This document shows positions 26,209 through 35,652 of a DNA stretch of 64,000 nucleotides, piece after piece. Every line of letters starts with the position of its first letter. The first letter of the stretch is position 1. The notes beneath the pieces are model-generated. The model saw only the letters and a list, made by a program, of their open reading frames with translations. It was not told the DNA's origin and searched no databases. Source of the DNA: CBDCDJ01 sp965215355 (GTDB taxonomy: Bacteria > Deinococcota > Deinococci > Deinococcales > Trueperaceae); assembly GCA_965215355.1 (NCBI GenBank), contig CBDCDJ010000007.1, forward strand, positions 1,860,001 to 1,924,000, in the 5' to 3' direction. Made by a program: the position numbers and the translations under genes.

Positions 26209-26610
26209 ATGCGCAACGCCAAGAAAACCGGGGGGTTCTCCCTCGTCGAACTGCTGATCGTCATCGCCGTCATCGGCATTCTCGCCGCGGTGCTCATCCC
26301 GAACCTGCTCGGTGCCCGCAAGCGTGGCAACGACACGGCCGCCGCCTCGGTCGCCCGCAACGTCGCTACAGCCGCAGCCGCCATGCAGGTCAAAAACCCG
26401 TCGAACGTCATTTCGAGGTGTACTTTTTACTCGGCGACCGGGACTACCAGGGTGTACTCGGGCGGCACCGCTAGCAATTCCGCTCATTTGACCGTCGTCG
26501 CCTCGCCCAAACCGGTGTCCAACGTGTCCTGCGCAACCAACGGCTCGAGTGTCACGGTAACCTACGCCGGCGGCAGCACCAACACTTACGCCGCCAAAAT
26601 CCAACAATAG
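26209..26610 (+). CDS. Type IV pilin-like protein 2
   Basis: 133 aa. Leader MRNAKKTGG, cleavage Gly9/Phe10, then FSLVELLIVIAVIGILAAV. C-terminal domain with a cysteine pair (SRCTFY, VSCATN) and the same ending as pilin 1. AAGGAAGGCAACACC upstream of the ATG at 26209 is nearly identical to the region before pilin 1. The variable middle part suggests different surface exposure while the assembly helix is kept. Confidence 0.9.
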   Translation: MRNAKKTGGFSLVELLIVIAVIGILAAVLIPNLLGARKRGNDTAAASVARNVATAAAAMQVKNPSNVISRCTFYSATGTTRVYSGGTASNSAHLTVVASPKPVSNVSCATNGSSVTVTYAGGSTNTYAAKIQQ

Positions 26611-26632
26611 CTCAGCCCGAGACTGACTCAGA

Positions 26633-26654
26633 GGAGCCCGTCGGGGCTTCTTTT
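26633..26654 (+). terminator. Terminator after pilin gene 2
   Basis: GGAGCCC (26633-26639), loop GTCG, GGGCTTC (26644-26650), then TTTT. Confidence 0.75.
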
Positions 26655-26691
26655 GCCACAGCTTCGACAGAAAATATTCGGCGGAAAACTT

Positions 26692-26708
26692 GTAAGAGAT
26701 TTGTAAGA
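26692..26708 (+). promoter_or_regulatory. Direct-repeat box upstream of pilin gene 3
   Basis: GTAAGA at 26692 and 26703, 11 bp apart, about 121 bases before the ATG; a further single GTAAGA lies at 26732. Confidence 0.6.
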
Positions 26709-26812
26709 GTTTTACCTTTAGAGTGAGCCATCTGTAAGAGGCTCGCTTGTCATTTCAACTATTCCGGCGTGCCTCAAAGAAACTTTTCCAAGGTCTCACT
26801 CTCAGGAGCGTC

Positions 26813-27193
26813 ATGAAGAAGACCCAACGTGCCGGCTTTACGTTACTCGAGCTTCTTATCGTCATTTCAATCATCGGCATTCTGGCTAGCGTGATGATTC
26901 CGGCCCTTATGGTTTCGCGCTCTCGAGCCAACGACGTAGCCGCCCAGGGTGTCGCCCGGCAAGTGGGCACGGCGATGGCGGCGGTGGAGATAAACACCAA
27001 CTCCGGTTTCGGGGCCACGTGTGCTTACAGCTCGCCCAACACCTCGGTCACTGCGGGCACCGAAACGGTCAACGTCGCCACGCCCACCCCCGTCACCGAC
27101 GTGACCTGCCTGAGCACTTCCGACGAACTCTCCGTCACGGTCACTTATGCCGGCGGCAGACAGGTGACTCACGTCATTGCCGTATCTCGGTAG
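26813..27193 (+). CDS. Type IV pilin-like protein 3
   Basis: 126 aa. Leader MKKTQRAG, cleavage before FTLLELLIVISIIGILASV; ATG at 26813 preceded by CAGGAGCGTC. Keeps the cysteine pair (ATCAYS, VTCLST) but is more diverged than pilins 1 and 2. Its last 20 bases overlap the 3' end of the convergent Wzy_C-type gene, so the two transcripts overlap at their ends. No pilus assembly genes (PilB, PilC, PilQ) are in the window. Confidence 0.88.
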   Translation: MKKTQRAGFTLLELLIVISIIGILASVMIPALMVSRSRANDVAAQGVARQVGTAMAAVEINTNSGFGATCAYSSPNTSVTAGTETVNVATPTPVTDVTCLSTSDELSVTVTYAGGRQVTHVIAVSR

Positions 27194-28532
27194 AACGCTG
27201 CGACGGTAGGGGGCTGGTTTGAGGCTCGAGGCTTCGCCGCGCCGAATAAGCCCCACTCGCCGCCACCGCCAACAGCAGCCAGTGAACGCCCAGCACCTGT
27301 AGTGGAACGAACCAAAACAGCAAAAACAAACCGTACCCGAGCACGCCGTACGAGGCGGGCAGGTCGTACCTTACACCTGTTACGGCCAGCCAGAGAATGC
27401 CCAGGTAAAGTGCGAGGCCGACAACCCCCCACATGAGGGCGATGTCTAAGTATTGGTTGTGCGCTTTCCAACCGTCCAGCGCCATTAGAGAAGAGGCACC
27501 GTTCGCGTCTCTGATAGAAAACAAAGGGTCGAAGTCGCTGTTGTCCACTACGGACTCGAGTTCGACGAATTTTTCGTGCAGCCACCAGTTTTTCAGGGTT
27601 TCCGGTGACGCGACTTCGTGCCAAAAGTAATGGAACTGACCGGCACCCCAGCCGAACACCGGACGGGCCGCGATACCGTTCAGGGCTATCTGCCAGAAGT
27701 CGAACCGGGCCGTCGCCGCGACCGAACTCGTCACCGTGCGCTCGTTCGTGGGTGTGAGCGCCTTGGTTATGACGCCGCCTGCGGCAAAACCCACGACCGA
27801 AAGGGTCGCAGCCAGCACGAAAAGTTTGGGTTTACGCAACAGGAGGAGCAGCGTACCCAGCAAAGCCACTAAAAAGGCGCGGTTGATAGCCAAACCCGCG
27901 CCCAAACTGACGAGAACGAGAGGCAGCAGAAAAAACCGTTTACCGCGAAAGAACAGCCCCAGACAAGCGCCGGCGCTCAACGCAAAAAAGCCCGCCAAAT
28001 GGCCTCTTTGCGGAAACGTCACGATAGGTACGGCCGTCGCGTCGTAAGGAAACAAAAGACCGGTGTGAATGACGACCTCGAGCAGCCCCAGCACCGCCAA
28101 CAGCGACCCCGAAGCGACGACGGCGTGAACGACGTACTGCCCGACCGCCCTGTCGGCTTGCACAAAAAGGTAAGCAAGCACGTAGACGGCCAGCAGCAAA
28201 AGAGTAGACAGCGCGGACTCGAACGGACCGCCGAGCGCGCCGGTCAGCGAAATAGTAGGGTGTTCGGCGACCAAAGAAGCGGCGAGCAGCCAGCCGCCGA
28301 AAGCGAGCGCCAGGACGACGGCGGGCTGCCGGAGAAAATAACGGCTTTCGTTGCGACGCTTCTCTCTCAGGTAAGGCTGGATGAGGAACACACCGCCGAC
28401 GACGAAAAACAAGGTGAAGTACTGATAGGGAATGTAGTTGTGGCCGATGGTACCGACGAACGGCTCGGGCCAAAAAAATAGGGGGTAAACGAAAGCGAAA
28501 ACCGGCCACCACCCTTTGCGCAAAGCTGTCAT
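27174..28532 (-). CDS. O-antigen ligase / Wzy_C family membrane protein
   Basis: Polytopic inner-membrane protein, 452 aa from the ATG at 28532 (AAGG nearby upstream; an upstream frame reaches 28601 without a good start site). About ten to twelve membrane segments, with the family periplasmic loop GWGAGQFHYFW and the HNQYLDIALMWGVVGLALYLG segment. Such proteins polymerise or ligate glycans (Wzy, WaaL) or transfer them to pilins (PglL/PilO). It ends the polysaccharide operon and overlaps the last pilin gene tail to tail, so both roles are open. Confidence 0.8.
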   Translation of the reverse strand: MTALRKGWWPVFAFVYPLFFWPEPFVGTIGHNYIPYQYFTLFFVVGGVFLIQPYLREKRRNESRYFLRQPAVVLALAFGGWLLAASLVAEHPTISLTGALGGPFESALSTLLLLAVYVLAYLFVQADRAVGQYVVHAVVASGSLLAVLGLLEVVIHTGLLFPYDATAVPIVTFPQRGHLAGFFALSAGACLGLFFRGKRFFLLPLVLVSLGAGLAINRAFLVALLGTLLLLLRKPKLFVLAATLSVVGFAAGGVITKALTPTNERTVTSSVAATARFDFWQIALNGIAARPVFGWGAGQFHYFWHEVASPETLKNWWLHEKFVELESVVDNSDFDPLFSIRDANGASSLMALDGWKAHNQYLDIALMWGVVGLALYLGILWLAVTGVRYDLPASYGVLGYGLFLLFWFVPLQVLGVHWLLLAVAASGAYSARRSLEPQTSPLPSQRSTEIRQ

Positions 28533-28764
28533 GACGTCAACCTTACCCCTGCTCGAGCCCGTACCATCACGAAAAAACCACACCCGCCAGGGTACGCTCA
28601 ACCCACGTCAATTTCTTGAAACCCTTTGCTGAAGAGTCTCATACAGATTGCGACAATACGCTAAATAAACTCGGTAGAGGTCCTTCCGCTCCTTATCGCA
28701 ATCCGTATTTTTTTCTTCTCGTTCCACTCGGGTTAATTCCCAAAAGAATTAACCGGAAACGGTA

Positions 28765-30189
28765 TCAGTAAGCCCCTCGACCCCTCAACACCGTCACCGC
28801 CGTGCGGCTCAAGATAACGAGGTCGAGCCACAGCGACCAGTTGCGGGCGTAGTAGCTGTCCAGCTTGACCCGCTCGCCGTAGCTCAGCGCGCTGCGGCCC
28901 GAGACCTGCCACAACCCGGTAATGCCGGGCCGAACCCTCGTGTACAGGTGGCCCTTGTCGGCGTAGAACGCCAGTTCGTCGGGCATGACGGGCCGCGGGC
29001 CGACCAGACTCATCTCGCCGCGCAGCACGTTCCACACCTGCGGCAGTTCGTCCAGGGACAAACGGCGCAGCAGGCGGCCGGGCGCGGTCACGCGCGGGTC
29101 GGCGCGCAGTTTGCGCTTCAGCGTCCACTCGGCCTCGGCCTCGGGGTGGGCGGCCAGGTAAGCGGCGAACTCGCGTTCAGCGTTCGGGCGCATGGTGCGG
29201 AACTTCCAGGCGGTAAAGTGTGCACCGCGCCGCCCGACCCGCCGCTGCCCGAACAAGACCGGCCCGCGCGAGTCGAGCCGAAGCCACAGCGCGAGCAGTA
29301 GGCAGACGAGTAACAGCGAGGGCAAAGCCAGCACGACGAGGGCCACGTCCAAAACTCGTTTGAGGACGCGGTTGGCAGGCTCGAGCAGGTTGTTTTTCAG
29401 CTCTAAAGCCAAATGGCCTTGCAGGTCGCGCGGCGTGACCCACACGCTCGAGACCTCAAGCAAGTCCGGCACCAGCCAAACGCGGCCAAAGCGCTCGGCG
29501 AGACCGTCCAGTAGGTCCGGCAAGCGCGACCCCGGCAAACCCTCGGGCACCAGCAAACAGTGTTGGGCGCGCACCCCCGGAGCGGGCACGCGCTCACCCT
29601 GCCCGACGACTTTGAGCCCCAGCGCGGGGTGCGCCGCCAGCACGCGCCGCAGCTCCTCGGCGCGTTTCGAGGTGCCCAGCAGCCACACCGATTCGCCGTA
29701 AAAGCGCGTCCGCGCCAGCAAGTTTTTCAGCCCGGCGCGGACCAGCGGCAACAACAGCAACGTGAACGCGCCCGCCAAACCGAGCACGAGGCGCGAATAC
29801 ACTTCCGCAAAACGGAACAAGGTAGCGCCCGCCAACACGAAAAACAGCACGGCCAGGGTCGCTAGGGTTTGCCGCCGCAACTCTTCGGCCGGGTTCATAC
29901 CGTAACCGGGATAGAGCCCGAAAACCGCTCGCGCGCCGACCAGCAGCGCCAGCGCGGGCCACAAGCTCAGGTAGGTCTTGACCGGGCTGAACGGGTCGAA
30001 GCGGAACAAGCCCGGCAACACCGCGTCACGCAAAAACACCGCAAGCAGCGTAAAGCCGACGACCGCCAGCGCGTCGCCGGCGACGAACGTCAGCGGCGTG
30101 AGCACGCCGAAGCGGGGCGCTGGCGCGTCGACTGCGCAGCTTCTTACCACGTCTTGCCCCTTCGCAGGCAAGCGGCTCTGGTGCAGCAC
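28765..30189 (-). CDS. Undecaprenyl-phosphate sugar phosphotransferase (WbaP/exopolysaccharide initiating enzyme)
   Basis: Transfers a hexose-1-phosphate to undecaprenyl phosphate, the first step of repeat-unit assembly, in the inner membrane. 474 aa: four N-terminal membrane segments, a Rossmann-like middle, a fifth hydrophobic segment (residues about 275-300) and the catalytic bacterial sugar transferase domain with KFRTM, SLDELPQVWNVLRGEMSLVG, PRPVMP and RPGITGLWQVSGR. Start GTG 30189 is not strongly supported; a later start is possible. Follows the GT2 gene after about 50 bases. Confidence 0.9.
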   Translation of the reverse strand: MLHQSRLPAKGQDVVRSCAVDAPAPRFGVLTPLTFVAGDALAVVGFTLLAVFLRDAVLPGLFRFDPFSPVKTYLSLWPALALLVGARAVFGLYPGYGMNPAEELRRQTLATLAVLFFVLAGATLFRFAEVYSRLVLGLAGAFTLLLLPLVRAGLKNLLARTRFYGESVWLLGTSKRAEELRRVLAAHPALGLKVVGQGERVPAPGVRAQHCLLVPEGLPGSRLPDLLDGLAERFGRVWLVPDLLEVSSVWVTPRDLQGHLALELKNNLLEPANRVLKRVLDVALVVLALPSLLLVCLLLALWLRLDSRGPVLFGQRRVGRRGAHFTAWKFRTMRPNAEREFAAYLAAHPEAEAEWTLKRKLRADPRVTAPGRLLRRLSLDELPQVWNVLRGEMSLVGPRPVMPDELAFYADKGHLYTRVRPGITGLWQVSGRSALSYGERVKLDSYYARNWSLWLDLVILSRTAVTVLRGRGAY

Positions 30190-30241
30190 CCGTCAAGGTG
30201 AACGAGCATCGGAGGGGGCCGGTGACTTCTGTGAAGCTGCA

Positions 30242-31153
30242 CTAGCGCCAGTAGTTTCGGTGCATACTGAAGCGCCGTTTCAGCTCGAGCGGCAGAACCC
30301 GGTGTCGTTTGCCTAGCGATACTCCCACCCACTTCGCGGCACTCTCTACAGCGGCCCCCGCCAAACAATCATAGTGTCCGCTTTCGAGCAGGTGTGTGAA
30401 AAGTTTGGAAACGTAGCGCAAACCCTCGCCGCCCAAACTCACCCCGGCCAGGTCGCCACGCGCCTGCTCGAACACCACGCCGATGTCGAAATAGCGCCGG
30501 AAGGTCTGCGCCGCGCCGTAGTCGTGCGAGTGCTCCACCACCGCCTCGGCCACGTAAGCGATACGGTGGCCGGTTTTGAGCAGCGCAGCGGCGAACAGCA
30601 TGTCCTCGCTCATGATGGTGTGACCCGGAAAACCGCCCAAACATTCGAACACGTCGCGCCGGACGGCCGAACAACTGTTGGAAAAGAAAAAAGCGCGCAC
30701 GCCCGAGCGGGCGATGTCGTCTTTGCCGACGACGCGGCTTTGCGCCGGGTAGTTCGTGGTTCGGGCAAAACCCTCGAGCGGGGTCGCCGTCTGGCGCGGC
30801 GCTTGCCGGGCAAAGCTGGCCGCGGCCGTGCCGTCCGCGAGGGGGCGCGTCAGGTGCTCGAGCCACTCCGGGTGCCGGGGCAAAGCGTCTTGCGTCATGA
30901 ACACCAGCACGTCGCCCGAGGCGAGTCGCGCGCCCGCGTTGCGCACCGAAGCGTGGTGAAACGTGGCGCGCTCGACCGTGTGAACCTGTGCGCCCAGGTC
31001 GCGGAACCGTGCGGCCGAGCCGTCGTCGCTCTGCGAGTCCATGACGATGATTTCAGAGGCGGGCAGGGTTTGCTCGCCGAGGCTGCTCATCAACCTTTGA
31101 ACGAAAGGTTCAGCGTTGAGCGTGGGGATGATAAGGCTGACTCGAGGCTTCAT
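30242..31153 (-). CDS. GT2 family glycosyltransferase (rhamnosyltransferase-like)
   Basis: 303 aa GT-A fold transferase: SLIIPTLNAEPFVQRL start, DSQSDDGS, and the acceptor-region MSEDMLFAAALLKTGHRIAY with the ED dyad. GC-rich, unlike the two transferase genes upstream. Six bases separate it from the preceding gene, so it belongs to the same operon. Sugar donor and acceptor unknown. Confidence 0.87.
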   Translation of the reverse strand: MKPRVSLIIPTLNAEPFVQRLMSSLGEQTLPASEIIVMDSQSDDGSAARFRDLGAQVHTVERATFHHASVRNAGARLASGDVLVFMTQDALPRHPEWLEHLTRPLADGTAAASFARQAPRQTATPLEGFARTTNYPAQSRVVGKDDIARSGVRAFFFSNSCSAVRRDVFECLGGFPGHTIMSEDMLFAAALLKTGHRIAYVAEAVVEHSHDYGAAQTFRRYFDIGVVFEQARGDLAGVSLGGEGLRYVSKLFTHLLESGHYDCLAGAAVESAAKWVGVSLGKRHRVLPLELKRRFSMHRNYWR

Positions 31154-31159
31154 AAAAAC

Positions 31160-32095
31160 CTACCGCTTCGGCCCCATGCGGCCCAACAGCCCGTCCCAAG
31201 TTCCCTGGACCGTCGCGCCGAGTTTTTGCAACCGCTTGTCCTCGGTCAGCAAAATACGCAGGGTGTTGTACGCGCCCGCAACCACATCGAACAAAAACCA
31301 ATGGGGGAATTCAAGCGCGTATTCACGAACCATAGGCACACGGTTTCGCGCCACATAGTAAAGCCGCAAAGGGCTGTGAAAAGTCGGTTTCAGGGTCAGG
31401 CCCAGCCGTTTCACTTCACGCTTGTCCCCGAGCCGGTGGTACAGCTTTGCCCCCGCGCTGACGAGGATTTTATAACCTGCTCGCTTGGCTCTGAGACAGT
31501 ATTCCGTGTCTACATAGTCAATAAAAAAGTCGTCGCGGAAGCCGCCCAACTTTTCCCAAACCTGCAAGTTGGTCAGTGCGCCGGAGGTAATGACGATAGT
31601 TACGTCGTCCATGTCTGAACCGTGGCAGGGCGCTCTTTCGAAAAGCCAAGGCAGTTGCGAATCTCGTCGCAACCATTTGTAGGGTGCTACCGAGACATTT
31701 TCGTGGATAATGTTTGGACCGACCAAAGCCACAGACTCAGCCGACTGCTTGTTTAGAGTGCAAATTAACTCTGCAACCATATTTACATCTGCAAGGCTGT
31801 CTTGGTCTAAGGTTACAGCCCACAAATACTCAGCGGCTCTTGCCGCCTCCAAACCCTGATTGAGTGCAGTAGCAATGCCAACGTTGCCGGAATTTTCAAT
31901 GAGCTTGCTACCGTGCTGTGCAGCGAGCCGTCCTAACTCTTCGGTGAAGTTGGGGGGGGCGCTGTTATCTACAACAATGATTTGTTGAACTTGCTGAGCA
32001 ATGGCTGAAAGCCGATGTGCAAAGTTTGCGTCAGGAAGATAGGTAACTACTACTGCGCAAACATCTCCAGGTGTTACCAAATCAGCACTTATCAT
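31160..32095 (-). CDS. GT2 family glycosyltransferase (rhamnosyltransferase-like)
   Basis: 311 aa. GT-A motifs: VVVTYLPDANF, IIVVDNSAPP, a TLDQDSLA metal-binding stretch and FIDYVDTEYCLRAKRAGYKI, which is typical of rhamnosyltransferases. Lower G+C than its downstream neighbour. Its ATG overlaps the stop of the upstream GT2 gene by one base. Confidence 0.87.
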   Translation of the reverse strand: MISADLVTPGDVCAVVVTYLPDANFAHRLSAIAQQVQQIIVVDNSAPPNFTEELGRLAAQHGSKLIENSGNVGIATALNQGLEAARAAEYLWAVTLDQDSLADVNMVAELICTLNKQSAESVALVGPNIIHENVSVAPYKWLRRDSQLPWLFERAPCHGSDMDDVTIVITSGALTNLQVWEKLGGFRDDFFIDYVDTEYCLRAKRAGYKILVSAGAKLYHRLGDKREVKRLGLTLKPTFHSPLRLYYVARNRVPMVREYALEFPHWFLFDVVAGAYNTLRILLTEDKRLQKLGATVQGTWDGLLGRMGPKR

Positions 32096-33081
32096 TAGTT
32101 TCTCGATTTACGGATCACTGATAAGCGATTGAATATAGAGTGTAAAAACGGCGGGGAAATGAGCTTCTGCTCAAGTTCGGAGTTGGCTATTGAGCGACCT
32201 TCGAGAACTTTCTGCCTCTGAGTTAGTAAGCTACGCATATCGCTAAGAGCTGAAACAATACCTTTTAGATAAGCTATACCTTGATTTTTTTGGGCGTAAA
32301 AAAGCAGTAGCTTAAACTTTTCAAACATAAACAGGGGAAAATATCGGTAGATCAAAGCAGTCGGCATACATTTCACATACATTCGAATTTGATTTCTCGA
32401 GTTGAAAAACACGTTCAGCTTGGACAAAGAGCCTTGGCTTCCACTTATACGGTGCCGCACCACCGATTCAGCACAAAAATAAACCTCCCAACCGCTAAGC
32501 TGTGCTCTGAAAGATAAATCGGTATCCTCAACATTCATAAAAAAATCTACGTCTAAAAAACCTACCGTGTTAATCATCGCTCTTTTGTAAAGTGCTGAAC
32601 CTGCGCAAGCACTGAAGATGTAATCTGACTGAAGGGGAGTCGAGATAGGTAGTCCATGATGTTTGTGGTAGCCATGACCAGTTACACTACACATATCACC
32701 AGCAGTATCTATAGACAAGCCTTCCCAATCGGTCATGAACGCGGCGACGATGCCGACTTCGGGGTGATCGTCGGCGCAACGGACGAGGTGCTCGAGCCAG
32801 TCCGGCAGCGGTTTGGTGTCGTTGTTGAGCAACACGATGTAGTCGCCACTCGCTAGTTCATAGCCGGCGATGTTGCCGCCGCTGAAGCCCCGGTTTTCGT
32901 CAAGCTCGACCAGTCGTATCTCGGGATAGTTCGTTTTCAGATACGCGACGGAACCGTCTGACGAGGCGTTGTCCACGACGATGATTTCGTCGGGTTTGAG
33001 CGTTTGTCCGGCAAGGGCAGGTAGGCAGTGCTCGAGGTGGTGGAGACCGTTCCAGTTAACAATGATAACGCTTGTTCTCAT
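32095..33081 (-). CDS. GT2 family glycosyltransferase
   Basis: 328 aa. SVIIVNWNGLHHLEHCLPAL start, VDNASSDGS, LLNNDTKPLPDWL (DxD-equivalent) and FFMNVEDTDLSFRAQLSGW. The first third is GC-rich, the rest AT-rich, a mosaic suggesting recombination within the gene. Starts four bases after the methyltransferase stop. Confidence 0.87.
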   Translation of the reverse strand: MRTSVIIVNWNGLHHLEHCLPALAGQTLKPDEIIVVDNASSDGSVAYLKTNYPEIRLVELDENRGFSGGNIAGYELASGDYIVLLNNDTKPLPDWLEHLVRCADDHPEVGIVAAFMTDWEGLSIDTAGDMCSVTGHGYHKHHGLPISTPLQSDYIFSACAGSALYKRAMINTVGFLDVDFFMNVEDTDLSFRAQLSGWEVYFCAESVVRHRISGSQGSLSKLNVFFNSRNQIRMYVKCMPTALIYRYFPLFMFEKFKLLLFYAQKNQGIAYLKGIVSALSDMRSLLTQRQKVLEGRSIANSELEQKLISPPFLHSIFNRLSVIRKSRN

Positions 33082-33085
33082 AACA

Positions 33086-34141
33086 TTACTTCTCTGCTAT
33101 TAAAGCAAGTTCTTCGCCCATATGTGGCCTAAATCGCAAAAGCAACCATTCAAAAATTTGGAGCCCTTTCGCCCAGAGTTTCAAGGGGACTGGCTGCGGG
33201 TTTCCAAAAGTGTACTTCCCTTCCTGCTTGATAATTTGGCTAGCAACCAAGGTGTTGTCTGCATCTCGGATGATGGTTGATACAGTTACTCTCGAAAATT
33301 TTGCTTTTTCAGTAAGGCTTTCCAGCGATGTCTCAGTGAAAATATATAGATGCCGCGGCGGGTCAAGGTGTAGCCAAAATCTAGAGAATCTTTTGTGCCC
33401 GTAGGCCTCGGTGTTGGGAGTGACAATAATCAACTTTCCACCAGGTTTTAAGATGCGCTGACATTCACGCAAAACTTCTAAAGGTTTATGAACATGCTCG
33501 ATTAAGTGACTCATCGTAACAGCATCGAAGGAATCATCAGGATAAGACTGTTGCTCCAACGTGCCTAGTTGCACCGTAAGCCCTTTCGACCTTGCTTGCT
33601 CGACAGCTTTGGGGTCGAAATCTACACCTTCCGTTTCCCAACCTAGGTCTTGCATCGTCTTGAGCATATCGCCACTGCCACACCCTATCTCGAGTAATTT
33701 TCCATTAGGGAGATAAGGTAAATACATCACACTAAAATCCAGGCTGGCGCGGCGTCCGGGCTCGAGGTAGATGAGTGAGCCCGCCAATTTTTTCCAGCGC
33801 GGTATAGCGTTGTTTCTGTAGCCATATTTATCAGCCCAGTAACCTTGCTTGACATACTGATAAAGCTTTTTTAAGCGGGAGCTTTCAGCCTGTAGTGAGC
33901 TTCGGTGCGTGTAGTAAGTTCGGTAAGCCTTCCAAATATCCTCTTCTACCGGCATCGGGTCCAGCCAGATAAGCCCGCATTCGGGATTTGGGCATTTTTT
34001 CAGCGTCCACTCGCCCGGCGCACCGAACAGGCGGTCCGTCAGGTTTTCGTACAGCACCCCGCCCTCCGCGTTGCACAGATAGCAGTTAGGTCGCCGCTCC
34101 GTGCGGATGTGAGCTTCGGTCTCTGCCATGAGTGTGCTCAT
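33086..34141 (-). CDS. Class I SAM-dependent methyltransferase with N-terminal zinc-knuckle
   Basis: 351 aa. N-terminal CYLCN ... KCPNPECGL cysteine cluster (probable zinc site), followed by a methyltransferase_11/23 fold: LLEIGCGSGDMLKTM (motif I), SFDAVTMSHLIEHVHKPLEVL and GGKLIIVTPNTEA. Such proteins in polysaccharide operons methylate sugars or cap chains. ATG at 34141 overlaps the flippase stop (ATGA). The last two thirds are AT-rich compared with the N-terminal part. Confidence 0.85.
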   Translation of the reverse strand: MSTLMAETEAHIRTERRPNCYLCNAEGGVLYENLTDRLFGAPGEWTLKKCPNPECGLIWLDPMPVEEDIWKAYRTYYTHRSSLQAESSRLKKLYQYVKQGYWADKYGYRNNAIPRWKKLAGSLIYLEPGRRASLDFSVMYLPYLPNGKLLEIGCGSGDMLKTMQDLGWETEGVDFDPKAVEQARSKGLTVQLGTLEQQSYPDDSFDAVTMSHLIEHVHKPLEVLRECQRILKPGGKLIIVTPNTEAYGHKRFSRFWLHLDPPRHLYIFTETSLESLTEKAKFSRVTVSTIIRDADNTLVASQIIKQEGKYTFGNPQPVPLKLWAKGLQIFEWLLLRFRPHMGEELALIAEK

Positions 34142-35652
34142 AAAACGGATGACGGCTGTGTCAGCCCGACCCTCGTCTTGACAAAGCTCCGCTCGCCTGG
34201 GTTTAAGGCGAACAGCCAGGTTAAAACGCAGTAAAGGGTGAGAGCGGCGAGCAAGAAAAAGAGTTTGGTAGGTAAGGGACTCGGCAGCGCCGAAACCGCA
34301 AGAACAGCCAAAGCCAAAGCCAGTAGCGTTGCGACGGACTTTATAAGCCTCGAGCCTGTCACAAGGTACTTACTGGAAAAAGCGAACAGAAGAACGGTGT
34401 CGAGCAGAACCCTGGCCGTCCAAGCTAACGCGGCGCCTTCGATGCCTCTGGTTTTGAGTAAAAAGAACACCGTGCCTATGTACAAAGGAAGTTCGAACAA
34501 ATGCAGCTTGGCGGTTATGTCCGGCCTGCCGATGCCCTGCAGGTAAGCAAAAGGAACTTGGGCCAAGCTGTTGACGAGCACGCCGACCGCGAGCAGACGC
34601 ATGACGGCGGTGCTGTTGCGGGCAAAGTCCGCCCCCAGCCATACCTCCAAACCGTTCGGGGCTAGGCTGACGATGACGAGGGTGACGGGAAACAGAATCA
34701 AGAACGTATACTTTACCCCCTTGCTGAAAAGCGTAGAGGTGTAATTTTCGTCTTTGGAAAAACTGCTGGCGAAGGCCGGAAAAAGCACACCGACCACCGC
34801 ACCGGGAATAATCCATAGCTTAGTGACGACTTCATAAGGTGTTGCATAATAGCTCACCGCCGCCACCGACACGACAGCGCCGATCAAAAACCTGTCTAGC
34901 GTCACCATCAGCGGGCCGACGACGTTGGTCACGGTCATCCAACTTCCAAAACGCACCACCTGGCCCAAGACGGAGCGCTCGAAAGACCGTTTGTACCTGA
35001 GTTCCGGCAACACCCTGAAACACATCACGAGGTGGAGCGCCCAACCGACGATTCTGTTGACCAGCAGCACCGCCGTGATGACGGCGAGGTTGTGGGTAAA
35101 GGGCAACACCAGCAAGGGACCGACGAACACGAACAAACCTGTAGGCACGCGGATGAGGTTGATAAGGTCGAAGCGTTGCAACGCCTCTAAAACGCCCCGC
35201 AGTCCACTCGTTGTGACGACGAAGGGAATAGACAGCGCGAGGACGTAAAAGGTAAGGACAGCCTCTGAGCGAAGGTCGTGGGGAACGTTCAAAAACCGCG
35301 TGGCGAGCAAGGGCGCGAGCGCAACCATGACGACGAGGCCGACCAAACCCAGCACCACCAGCGAAGCGAGTGAAGTCCAGACCAGTGCGGGTGTTTCTTC
35401 GCTGTGCTGCCGGTGCTTTTCTGCGACGAGTTGGGTCAGCGCCCGCCCGAGGCCCAAGTCGAACAAGCCGAAGTAACCGATAACGACCCAGGCAATCGTC
35501 AGCAACCCGAAACGCGCCGTTCCCAGACCGTGAACGAGCGGCGGAATGGCGAACACGGCGACCAACAGAGGAACAGCTTGTCCCAAAAGATTGATAAGGG
35601 TGTTGTTGACGAGAAATTTGGTTGTCGGCAGCGCGGCCTCTGTGTTTTTCAT
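34138..35652 (-). CDS. Polysaccharide flippase (Wzx/MOP superfamily)
   Basis: 504 aa with about fourteen hydrophobic segments; N-terminus TKFLVNNTLINLLGQAVPLLVAVFAIP and the inner repeats fit Wzx-type flippases that move undecaprenyl-linked repeat units outward. First gene of the seven-gene leftward operon: flippase, methyltransferase, three GT2 transferases, initiating transferase, Wzy_C protein. This is a near-complete Wzx/Wzy set, without chain-length regulator or sugar-nucleotide genes here. Confidence 0.85.
   Translation of the reverse strand: MKNTEAALPTTKFLVNNTLINLLGQAVPLLVAVFAIPPLVHGLGTARFGLLTIAWVVIGYFGLFDLGLGRALTQLVAEKHRQHSEETPALVWTSLASLVVLGLVGLVVMVALAPLLATRFLNVPHDLRSEAVLTFYVLALSIPFVVTTSGLRGVLEALQRFDLINLIRVPTGLFVFVGPLLVLPFTHNLAVITAVLLVNRIVGWALHLVMCFRVLPELRYKRSFERSVLGQVVRFGSWMTVTNVVGPLMVTLDRFLIGAVVSVAAVSYYATPYEVVTKLWIIPGAVVGVLFPAFASSFSKDENYTSTLFSKGVKYTFLILFPVTLVIVSLAPNGLEVWLGADFARNSTAVMRLLAVGVLVNSLAQVPFAYLQGIGRPDITAKLHLFELPLYIGTVFFLLKTRGIEGAALAWTARVLLDTVLLFAFSSKYLVTGSRLIKSVATLLALALAVLAVSALPSPLPTKLFFLLAALTLYCVLTWLFALNPGERSFVKTRVGLTQPSSVL

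Noticed and set aside
28533..28601. Start of the Wzy_C gene at 28601
   Set aside because: No Shine-Dalgarno and a non-hydrophobic extra N-terminus; ATG 28532 fits better.
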